Source of the DNA: an uncultured Alphaproteobacteria bacterium
GTDB lineage: Bacteria > Pseudomonadota > Alphaproteobacteria > HIMB59 > GCA-002718135
Length of the DNA stretch: 64,000 bases
Assembly: GCA_902540265.1 (NCBI GenBank)
Contig: CACBLW010000003.1
Coordinates: 1 to 64,000 of the forward strand
Direction: 5' to 3'
Shown: positions 56,125 to 64,000 of the stretch, piece after piece
How the letters are laid out: the number at the start of each line of letters is the position of its first letter
Numbering within the stretch: the first letter of the stretch is position 1
Program-made: the position numbers and the translations under genes
Notes under the pieces: model-generated
The model's database searches: none
What the model was told of the DNA's origin: nothing
The model's input: the letters and a program-made list of their open reading frames with translations, nothing else

Positions 56125-57221
56125 TGTTAACTAAAATTCAAAACTTAAATTATTTATTAATTTTTTTAGTAATATTAATTTCATTTATTGGAGCAGCAGG
56201 ATTATATTCTGCTGCAGGAGGATCATATAGTCCTTGGGCATCAAGACATTTAATTAGATTAACCTTTTTTATTTTTTTAGCAGTTATTCTAGCCTTAATA
56301 AATATCAAGTATATTTATCAATTTGCCTATGTCTTTTTTATCTTATCTTTGTTACTTTTGCTATCTGTTGAATTAATTGGAGTTTTTGGTAAGGGCGCAA
56401 CTAGATGGATAAATCTATTTGGTTTTAGCATTCAACCATCAGAATTAATAAAAATAACTATAATATTAGCCTTAGCAAGATTTTATCATGATTTAAAGTT
56501 TGATGAAATTAAGCAAATAAAAAATTTATTTTTTCCAATATTAATTTTATTTCTACCGTTTGCTCTAGTCGTTATTCAACCAGATCTTGGAACTGCTTTA
56601 AGCATTGCAATGCTTGGAATTCTTATTCTATTTGCAAGTGGAATAAGAATTTGGAAGTTTGTATTAGGATTATTTGTTCTGATTTTATCTATTCCTTTGT
56701 CACTAAATTATTTACAACCATATCAAAAAGATAGAATTTTTTCTTTTTTAAATCCTGAAGCAGATGCTCTTGGGAGAGGATATCAACTCATACAATCTAA
56801 AATTGCTTTAGGATCCGGTGGTTTAACGGGTAAAGGATTTTTGGAAGGCTCTCAATCTTATCTACAATATTTACCTGAAAAACAAACTGATTTCATATTT
56901 ACGTTAATTGGAGAAGAATTTGGTTTTATTGGCACTATGTTTATAATTTTACTATTTCTTTTGTTAATATCTGTGTGTTTTTACATAAGTATAAAATCAA
57001 ATCATATTTTTGGCAGGATCCTTTCTATCGGAGTTGGGAGCAATTTATTTATATATGTGATAATGAACATATCTATGGTATCTGGATTGATGCCTGTTGT
57101 TGGGATTCCTTTACCTTTAGTTTCTTATGGGGGATCAGCAATGCTTGCTATAATTATGTCTCTAGGATTAGTTCTTAATGTAGAATTGAATGGAAATTTA
57201 AAAAAATTACATAATGCTTGA
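56124..57221 (+). CDS. rodA: RodA SEDS glycosyltransferase
   Basis: GATRWINLFGFSIQPSELIKI; QPDLGTALSIA; LPEKQTDFIFTLIGEEFGFIG; VGIPLPLVSYGGSAM. Confidence 0.96.
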   Translation: MLTKIQNLNYLLIFLVILISFIGAAGLYSAAGGSYSPWASRHLIRLTFFIFLAVILALINIKYIYQFAYVFFILSLLLLLSVELIGVFGKGATRWINLFGFSIQPSELIKITIILALARFYHDLKFDEIKQIKNLFFPILILFLPFALVVIQPDLGTALSIAMLGILILFASGIRIWKFVLGLFVLILSIPLSLNYLQPYQKDRIFSFLNPEADALGRGYQLIQSKIALGSGGLTGKGFLEGSQSYLQYLPEKQTDFIFTLIGEEFGFIGTMFIILLFLLLISVCFYISIKSNHIFGRILSIGVGSNLFIYVIMNISMVSGLMPVVGIPLPLVSYGGSAMLAIIMSLGLVLNVELNGNLKKLHNA

Positions 57222-57981
57222 AATAAATAAGGTTAATAAATTTTTTGGAGGATTAAAAGCAGTCCATAAAGCGTCAATGAAAGTTGAAATGGGTTCCATT
57301 ACAGGTTTAATAGGTCCAAATGGAGCAGGAAAAACAACATTATTTAATACTATCGCAGGATTATATGACCCAGATGAAGGAAATATAATTCTTAATAATG
57401 AAGATATTTCTTTTTTAAAACCTCACGAATTATTTGCTAAAGGAGTTCTAAGGACCTTTCAAATTGCCCATGAATTTTCGACTTTAACTGTTCTAGAAAA
57501 TTTAATGATGGTACCACCAAATCAATTTGGTGAAAAATTATCATATGCTTTATTAAGTAATGCTAAAGTAAAACAACAAGAAGAAAAAATAAGACAAAAA
57601 GCTATAGAAGTAATAAATTTTTTAAATTTAAGTCACTTAACCCAAGAACTTGCAGGCAACTTATCTGGTGGTCAAAAAAAACTACTTGAGTTAGGAAGAA
57701 CCATGATGGTTGATCCTAAAATTGTTTTACTTGATGAGGTAGGAGCAGGGGTTAATAGAACACTTCTTAATGAAATTACGGATGCAATATTAAGATTGAA
57801 TAAAGAAAAAAATTATACTTTCTTCGTAATTGAACATGACATGGATCTCATCGAAAAAATTTGTGATCCTGTCATTGTGATGGCGGAAGGTTCAGTTTTA
57901 TTTAAAGGAAATTTTAATGAAGTAAAAAACAACGATACAGTTATAGAAGCTTATTTAGGAAAAGGTATTAATAAAAATTAG
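57214..57981 (+). CDS. livG: Branched-chain amino-acid ABC transporter ATPase (LivG-like)
   Basis: GLIGPNGAGKTTLFNTIAGLYDPDEG; NLSGGQKKLLELGRTMMVDPKIVLLDE. Confidence 0.92.
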   Translation: MLEINKVNKFFGGLKAVHKASMKVEMGSITGLIGPNGAGKTTLFNTIAGLYDPDEGNIILNNEDISFLKPHELFAKGVLRTFQIAHEFSTLTVLENLMMVPPNQFGEKLSYALLSNAKVKQQEEKIRQKAIEVINFLNLSHLTQELAGNLSGGQKKLLELGRTMMVDPKIVLLDEVGAGVNRTLLNEITDAILRLNKEKNYTFFVIEHDMDLIEKICDPVIVMAEGSVLFKGNFNEVKNNDTVIEAYLGKGINKN

Positions 57982-57987
57982 AATTCT

Positions 57988-58692
57988 ATGAAAAATTTAA
58001 TTGGTAAAAATTTAACAGCTGGATATGGAGGGGTTGATATAATTAAAGATATTAATCTAGAAGTTAACGAGGGTGAAATTGTTGTCATTGTTGGTCCAAA
58101 TGGAGCAGGGAAATCAACAGCAATGAAAGCATTGCTTGGCATGTTAAGATTATCTTCAGGTTCTGTTGAATATTCAAATGAAGAAATTTCTTCAATGCTA
58201 CCTCAAAACAGAATTAATTTAGGATTGGCATTCGTTCCTCAAACAAACAATGTGTTTACTGGTATGACAGTAGAAGAAAATTTAGAAATGGGAGGGTTTT
58301 TAAGAGAGGATGACATTATTCATACCATTAATGATGTTTATGATCTTTTTCCTATTTTAAAAGAAAAAAGAAATCAAAGTGCAGGAGAATTATCTGGAGG
58401 TCAGAGACAACAAGTAGCTTTTGGGAGAGCACTTATGACTAAACCAAAAATTTTAATGTTAGATGAACCAACTGCAGGAGTATCACCAATAGTAATGGAT
58501 GAGTTATTTTCAAGAATCATAGAAGTTCGTAAAACTGGTGTTGGGATACTAATGGTTGAACAAAATGCAAAACAAGCACTTGGTATTGCTGATAGAGGAT
58601 ACGTATTAGTAAATGGGAAAAATAGTAGAGAGGGTACAGGAAAAGAATTATTAAATAATCCGGAAGTTAGAAAGTCTTTCTTAGGAGGTTAA
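57988..58692 (+). CDS. livF: Branched-chain amino-acid ABC transporter ATPase (LivF-like)
   Basis: IVGPNGAGKSTAMKALLGML; ELSGGQRQQVAFGRALMTKPKILMLDEPTAGVSP. Confidence 0.93.
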   Translation: MKNLIGKNLTAGYGGVDIIKDINLEVNEGEIVVIVGPNGAGKSTAMKALLGMLRLSSGSVEYSNEEISSMLPQNRINLGLAFVPQTNNVFTGMTVEENLEMGGFLREDDIIHTINDVYDLFPILKEKRNQSAGELSGGQRQQVAFGRALMTKPKILMLDEPTAGVSPIVMDELFSRIIEVRKTGVGILMVEQNAKQALGIADRGYVLVNGKNSREGTGKELLNNPEVRKSFLGG

Positions 58693-59706
58693 ATGATTGA
58701 TTTTCTTAATTCTTTAATTGTACTTCTGAATTTTATTATCATTCCAGGTATTTCTTATGGATCTCAACTTGCACTTGGAGCACTTGGAGTTACATTCGTT
58801 TATGCCATACTTCGTTTTGCTAATTTTGCACACGGTGAAATCATGTCATTTGGAGCGATGATAACAATTTTATTTACCTGGTTTTTTCAATCACAAAATA
58901 TTGGTTTAGGAATTCTACCAACTGCCTTGTTAGCTTTACCTGTAGGAATAATAGCAACAATTATTTTATGCATTATTTCTGATAAATTTGTTTTTCAATA
59001 TTATAGATATCAAAAAAGTGTTCCTGTTGTTTTAGCAATGGTTTCAATAGGGGTTATGTTCGTAATAAATGCAATAATAAGAATCATAATTGGAACAGAA
59101 ACTATAAAATTTTCTGATGGGCAGAAATTTATAATGAAAGCGAAACAGTTTAAAGTAATGACAGGTTTAAATGAGGGATTAGCATTAAAATCATCTCAAG
59201 TTATTACAATATTAATTACAATTTTGCTTTTAACTTTTACTTTCTGGTTTTTGCAAAAAACAAAAACTGGAAAATCAATGAGAGCATTTTCTGATAATGA
59301 AGATTTAGCATTATTGTCTGGCATTAATCCTGATAGAGTAGTTTTTACTACATGGATTATCGTGGGTGTTTTAGCATGCGTTGCGGGTACACTTTACGGT
59401 TTAGATAAAAGTTATAAGCCAATTATTTATCTTAATTTAGTATTACCAATATTTGCATCAGCAATTGTTGGAGGGATTGGAAGTCCTTTTGGTGCTGTAG
59501 TAGGCGGTTATGTCATTGCGTTTTCAGAGATTATGGTCACCTATGCTTATAAGAAATTTTTTGTCTATCTACTTCCAAGTTCGATAGAGCCAACTGGTCT
59601 AGTACAATTACTTTCAACAGATTATAAATTTGCTGTATCATTTTCAATTTTAGTCATCGTTTTATTGATTAGACCATCAGGTATATTTAAGGGAAGAGTC
59701 TTATGA
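58693..59706 (+). CDS. livH: Branched-chain amino-acid ABC permease (LivH-like)
   Basis: LALGALGVTFVYAILRFANFAHGEIMSFGAM; LPIFASAIVGGIGSPFGAVVGGYVIAFSE. Confidence 0.93.
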   Translation: MIDFLNSLIVLLNFIIIPGISYGSQLALGALGVTFVYAILRFANFAHGEIMSFGAMITILFTWFFQSQNIGLGILPTALLALPVGIIATIILCIISDKFVFQYYRYQKSVPVVLAMVSIGVMFVINAIIRIIIGTETIKFSDGQKFIMKAKQFKVMTGLNEGLALKSSQVITILITILLLTFTFWFLQKTKTGKSMRAFSDNEDLALLSGINPDRVVFTTWIIVGVLACVAGTLYGLDKSYKPIIYLNLVLPIFASAIVGGIGSPFGAVVGGYVIAFSEIMVTYAYKKFFVYLLPSSIEPTGLVQLLSTDYKFAVSFSILVIVLLIRPSGIFKGRVL

Positions 59707-61076
59707 TGAAGTTTGAGAGATATGAATGGTTAGCTATTGCAATCATGATTTCCTTATTTATTTTTGTAGGTTTCATTCAAGGGTGGTCAGTAAGTTTAGT
59801 AATTTTAAACATGTGTATTATTTCAGCAATAATGACGATGGGAGTTAATATTTCATGGGGTTATGCAGGAGTAATTAATTTTGGGGTAATGGGTTTTCTT
59901 GCCATGGGTGGATTAGCAGCAGTGCTTGTTTCTTACCCTCCCATTACAGAGTCATGGCAGGCCGGAGGTAGGGGGCTAGGTATTAGTTTTGCTTTGCTTG
60001 TCGTATTAGTAATAGCTGTAATGTATATTAATAAAACGGTAATCCAAAAAAGAAATAGGTATATTTTAAATTCTCTTATAATTTTTTTTGGTATTTTAAT
60101 TATCAGACATTTTTATTTAAATGCTACACATAATATTGAAGATGTTAATCCCGCAATAGCAGGGTTTTTAGGTGGACTTGGATTACCAATAATTTTCTCT
60201 TGGATAGTAGGAGGTTTATTTGCTGCAGGTGTTGCATTTGTAATTGGTAAGGTAGCTCTTGGATTACGATCTGATTATCTTGCTATTGTTACTCTTGGTA
60301 TTTCAGAAATAGTTGTTAGTGTTTTAAAACATGAAGAATGGTTGTCCAGAGGAGTAAAAAATGTCATCGGTTTAAAGAGACCAGTTCCTTATGAAATTGA
60401 TTTACAAAATGCTGATTGGTTTATTAATTTAATTACATATCTCAATTCATCAAAGTTAAATAACATTATTGATGTAAGTGACAGACAACAATTATTAAAT
60501 AATCTTATTATTGATGGTTCAGGAATATTTGTAAAATTATCTTACGCTATTTTATTTCTGATTGTTATGTTGATAATTTTTTATTTTGCTAATAAAGCTC
60601 AATTATCTCCATGGGGAAGAATGATGAGAGCTATAAGAGACAATGAAACAGCTGCAAATGCAATGGGAAAAGATGTTGTGAAGCAACATTTAATTATTTT
60701 TGTAATAGGAGCTGCAATTGTAGGTGTTGCGGGAGCAATGCTTGTAACTTTGGATGGATTATTCACTCCTTCAGGATATCGACCACTTCGGTTCACTTTT
60801 ATTATTTGGATTATGGTAATTGTAGGCGGTAGTGGAAATAATTTAGGTGCTATATTTGGCGGTTTTGTCATATGGTTTTCTTGGATTGAAGCAGCACCAC
60901 TTACAACATTTATTATTAATCAACTTACAGTAGGTTTAGAGCCAACTAATGCTTTAAAAATACATTTACTAGATAGCGTTCCTTACTTTAGATATTTATT
61001 TATGGGTTTAATTTTATTACTAATTTTACGCTATAGGCCTAAAGGAATAATACCTGAAAAAGTTAGACACTCTTAA
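59703..61076 (+). CDS. livM: Branched-chain amino-acid ABC permease (LivM-like), with extra loop sequence
   Basis: GVNISWGYAGVINFGVMGFLAMGG; SDYLAIVTLGISEI; WGRMMRAIRDNETAANAMGKD; IVGGSGNNLGAIFGGFVI. Confidence 0.92.
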   Translation: MMKFERYEWLAIAIMISLFIFVGFIQGWSVSLVILNMCIISAIMTMGVNISWGYAGVINFGVMGFLAMGGLAAVLVSYPPITESWQAGGRGLGISFALLVVLVIAVMYINKTVIQKRNRYILNSLIIFFGILIIRHFYLNATHNIEDVNPAIAGFLGGLGLPIIFSWIVGGLFAAGVAFVIGKVALGLRSDYLAIVTLGISEIVVSVLKHEEWLSRGVKNVIGLKRPVPYEIDLQNADWFINLITYLNSSKLNNIIDVSDRQQLLNNLIIDGSGIFVKLSYAILFLIVMLIIFYFANKAQLSPWGRMMRAIRDNETAANAMGKDVVKQHLIIFVIGAAIVGVAGAMLVTLDGLFTPSGYRPLRFTFIIWIMVIVGGSGNNLGAIFGGFVIWFSWIEAAPLTTFIINQLTVGLEPTNALKIHLLDSVPYFRYLFMGLILLLILRYRPKGIIPEKVRHS

Positions 61077-61077
61077 T

Positions 61078-61677
61078 TTAAGGTAGTAAAATTTCTTCAC
61101 CTTTTTTTAAATTTAAAACGGTTATACCTTCCACTTCTTTTATCAATTGTTTAAAGCTAATTCCTCTAGGTTTTAGGTACTTTGCTCTCAGTGGGCTCAT
61201 TAGAGCATTATATTTATTATTAATATTTTCATCTTTAAAATCTTTCAAAAATAATACATCATCACTTATCATTGATATATCTTTGTAAGGATAGTCATTC
61301 ATAAAAATAGCAGCAACAGGTTTAATACTAAGATCTAAATCTGTTTTGCATAATTTAGGGATAAGCATGAACACTATATCTTTATAATTAATATGATCTA
61401 TCCCAATAATACTATAGCATTCCTTGCAGTATATTCTTGTTGAGCTTGAATTATTACGTAATTGATATGCATGCATATATTTAATTCCCTCAACATCTTT
61501 TATATCAGATCGCACATAAATTAATTTTTGTAATCTATCAGGTAAAGGACCTCCCTTAGAATACCCCCATTGTCCAGCTTGACGACAATCCTCACAACCG
61601 CAAAATAAAGAGTAGTAAATTTTATTTTTATTTAAAAATATTTTACATTTCTCACAATTGCATTTTATTACAGACAT
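61078..61677 (-). CDS. GFA/CENP-V-like zinc-binding protein
   Basis: CNCEKCKIFL...FCGCEDCRQ...RIYCKECYSIIGID cysteine pattern. Confidence 0.7.
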   Translation of the reverse strand: MSVIKCNCEKCKIFLNKNKIYYSLFCGCEDCRQAGQWGYSKGGPLPDRLQKLIYVRSDIKDVEGIKYMHAYQLRNNSSSTRIYCKECYSIIGIDHINYKDIVFMLIPKLCKTDLDLSIKPVAAIFMNDYPYKDISMISDDVLFLKDFKDENINNKYNALMSPLRAKYLKPRGISFKQLIKEVEGITVLNLKKGEEILLP

Positions 61678-61718
61678 AACTAATTCACTTTAACATTATT
61701 AATTTTTTATCAAATAAA

Positions 61719-61744
61719 AAAACCCCGGTAAAAAACCGGGGTTA
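61719..61744 (-). terminator. Rho-independent terminator for the binding-protein gene
   Basis: AACCCCGG-TAAAAAA-CCGGGGTT perfect 8-bp stem; T tract on the minus-strand side. Confidence 0.88.
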
Positions 61745-61766
61745 TGTAAAATATATTTAGCTAATT

Positions 61767-62948
61767 TTAAAGAGCACCAACAGTAACGAATTCGCCACCA
61801 CTAACTTCTAACTCTTTAAACGCACCAGCTGCATCACCAAACGCATTAAATTCTACGTCTGTTGCACCTTGGTAATCAATATCTTTACCAGCAGCTAACA
61901 TTTGTAAGCCGTATGATAATTGACCAGGGTTAATTACAATACCTGGAGCGTTAGATACTTTAGCAATATTGTTTAAGATTGATTGCTTATCAGCAGATCC
62001 ACCAGCTTGAATTGCAAGAGCAATAATTGCTGCAGCATCATAAGACTCTCCAACATATGGAGCACTTCCATCCATGCCATTTGCAGCTGCTAGTTCGCCA
62101 AACTTAGCTGAACCTTTTGAAATTGCACCTGGCATAGAACCAAATGATCCTTCAAGATCAGCACCAATATTATCTACAATTGATTGACCAATCATACCAT
62201 CAGAAAGAACAAAAGTGTCAAACGCACCTGAATCTAGAGATGCTTCGATCATTCCTTTTCCACCATCATCGATATAACCAATTACTAGTAGTGCGTCTCC
62301 ACCAGCTGATGCAAGAACACCAACTTCTGATGAATAATCTGCTTTACCATCTTCGTGTGCAGCTGATGCTGTAATAGTTCCACCACCACGAGCAAATGAA
62401 GCTTCAAATACTTCAGCTAAACCTTTTCCGTAGTCATTGTTAGTATACGTTACAGCTATACTTTCAATTCCTCTGCTTAAAGCAAGTTTAGCTAATACTT
62501 GACCACCTTTTGCATCAGATGGAGCAGTACGCCAAAAAGTTCCATTATCAGGAACTTTACTTAAACCTGGTGAAGTTGCAGATGGAGATACCATTAAGAT
62601 ACCATTTGGTACAGCAACGTTTGCATTAATCGCACCTGTTACACCTGAGCAGTCAGCACCCATAATAGCAGTTACACCTTGTGCAACTAGATCCTCAGCA
62701 GCAGCAGTTGCAGCAGCAGAGTCTACACAAGTCGAGTCAGCTTCTAAGATAGTAATTGATTCACCACCTAAAAGATTTCCAGAGTTTGATGCCTCATCAA
62801 ATGCCATTCTAGCACCATCTCTCATAGCAGGAGTTAAAGATTCAATTGGTCCTGTAAAACCAAGAATAATTCCTACTTTAATTTCTGCTAATGCAGCAGT
62901 CGTTACAGTCGACAAACTTACAATAACAGCTAGAAGTAATTTTTTCAT
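61767..62948 (-). CDS. Branched-chain amino-acid/amide ABC transporter substrate-binding protein
   Basis: Signal peptide; EIKVGIILGFTGPIESLTPAMRDGARMAFDEAS; Leu/Ile/Val-binding fold. Confidence 0.93.
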   Translation of the reverse strand: MKKLLLAVIVSLSTVTTAALAEIKVGIILGFTGPIESLTPAMRDGARMAFDEASNSGNLLGGESITILEADSTCVDSAAATAAAEDLVAQGVTAIMGADCSGVTGAINANVAVPNGILMVSPSATSPGLSKVPDNGTFWRTAPSDAKGGQVLAKLALSRGIESIAVTYTNNDYGKGLAEVFEASFARGGGTITASAAHEDGKADYSSEVGVLASAGGDALLVIGYIDDGGKGMIEASLDSGAFDTFVLSDGMIGQSIVDNIGADLEGSFGSMPGAISKGSAKFGELAAANGMDGSAPYVGESYDAAAIIALAIQAGGSADKQSILNNIAKVSNAPGIVINPGQLSYGLQMLAAGKDIDYQGATDVEFNAFGDAAGAFKELEVSGGEFVTVGAL

Positions 62949-63098
62949 ATTTCCTCCAAAAAAGTATACTTTTTATATAGGCTACCTCATATACTAGTTC
63001 CAAAAATCAATCATGCAGTTTTTTCATAAAAATACCCAAGATTTTAGCCAAAAACCATAAATTGACTTCATTTGACTCACCGGATAAAGATCAAACGT

Positions 63099-64000
63099 AT
63101 GACAATTGGAATTTTAGGCGGAGGAATTTGGGGGAGTGCACTTGCCCGAGTATTAAGTAATAATAAAGTTATCATTTATGCTCGAGATGAAAAAATTGTT
63201 AAATCAATAAATGAACATAAAATTAATCCAAAATTAAAATACAGCTCATTTAATGAAAATGTAACTGCTACTACTTCTTTGAAAGAAATTAGAAATGTTA
63301 AATTTTTATTTATAACATTACCTGCACAAAACATCAGGGAGGTGATTAAGGATTCATCATTACATAATAAAAAACATCATATTATTATATGTTCTAAAGG
63401 GATTGAAATATCGTCATCAAAATTTTTAACAGATGTATTTCAAGAAATGATGCCGTTTAAATCAATTAGTATTTTATCAGGCCCATCTTTTTCAAATGAA
63501 GTATCTCAAAGTTTACCAACTGCAGTGACACTTGCAACAAAAGATAAAAAAGATTTTGAGAATATTTCTAAACTTATACCTAACAAAGAATTTAGAATTT
63601 ATTATTCAAATGATTTAATCGGAACGCAAATAGGTGGAGCGTTAAAGAATATATATGCGATAGCAGCCGGTGTTGCAGAAGGATTGAATTTAGGCGAAAA
63701 TGCTAAAAGCGCACTCATTTCAAGATCTTTTGCAGAAATGACAAGATACGCAAAAAAATTTAAAGCTGATAAAAATACACTATTTGGTTTATCCGGGCTT
63801 GGTGATCTAATTTTAACATGTAGCTCTAAAAATTCTCGTAATACACAGTTTGGTATTAAATTAGCTTCTTCAAAATATGATAATTTTTTAGATCTTTTAA
63901 AATCGCAAGAAGTAACAGAGGGTTATTATACAGTTAAAGCAGTCTATAATATTTCACAGAAAAAAAATATTGATATGCCAATTATGGAGTCTGTATACAA
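63099..64000 (+). CDS. gpsA: Glycerol-3-phosphate dehydrogenase [NAD(P)+], 3'-truncated by window end
   Basis: Not in the ORF track because no stop is in the window; reads MTIGILGGGIWGSALARVLSNN...LSGPSFSNEVSQSLPTAVTLA...GGALKNIYAIAAGVAEGLNLGENAKSALISRSFAEM...GLSGLGDLILTCSSKNSRN. Confidence 0.96.
   Translation, partial: MTIGILGGGIWGSALARVLSNNKVIIYARDEKIVKSINEHKINPKLKYSSFNENVTATTSLKEIRNVKFLFITLPAQNIREVIKDSSLHNKKHHIIICSKGIEISSSKFLTDVFQEMMPFKSISILSGPSFSNEVSQSLPTAVTLATKDKKDFENISKLIPNKEFRIYYSNDLIGTQIGGALKNIYAIAAGVAEGLNLGENAKSALISRSFAEMTRYAKKFKADKNTLFGLSGLGDLILTCSSKNSRNTQFGIKLASSKYDNFLDLLKSQEVTEGYYTVKAVYNISQKKNIDMPIMESVY

Noticed and set aside
62144-62374. 76-aa plus-strand ORF
   Set aside because: Antisense within the substrate-binding protein gene; low-complexity Q/L/H-rich translation typical of spurious frames.

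Overview
AT-rich alphaproteobacterial chromosome segment, densely packed (assignment is inference from the permuted two-piece tmRNA, an SspB-alpha-like protein and gene order). From left to right: a sugar ABC-transport/oxidoreductase catabolic operon (1-7.4 kb); mlaC/mlaA; a uvrD-type helicase; ligA and bamD; an AmiD-type amidase; RNase P RNA; a complete dcw division/cell-wall cluster from mraZ to ftsZ plus lpxC (15.2-33.8 kb); fumC, gpmA, sspB and a rhodanese; an accessory stretch at 37.1-39.7 kb; a circularly permuted tmRNA gene (ssrA, minus strand, ~39.73-39.96 kb); folA-thyA; mrp; hflKC; a DegP-like protease; miaA; and a long co-directional run ilvB-ilvH-ilvC-leuA-mreBCD-mrdA-rodA-livGFHM (47.0-61.1 kb). 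The window closes with a GFA-like protein, a branched-chain amino-acid binding protein and a 3'-truncated gpsA. The most notable signal is the 37.1-39.7 kb stretch. It reads as a tandem array of three small single-gene cassettes stacked at the 3' end of the tmRNA gene. Copies of the tmRNA 3'-terminal sequence (TGGGGCGTTCTGT) separate the cassettes. Two cassettes share ~135-bp left ends and ~80-bp right ends carrying CTTCGTAG iterons one helical turn apart. The third has different 11-bp iterons at the same distance from its core. No recombinase is encoded in the array, so it looks like a satellite or cassette system mobilised in trans. All homology calls are from reading the sequences; no database search was run.
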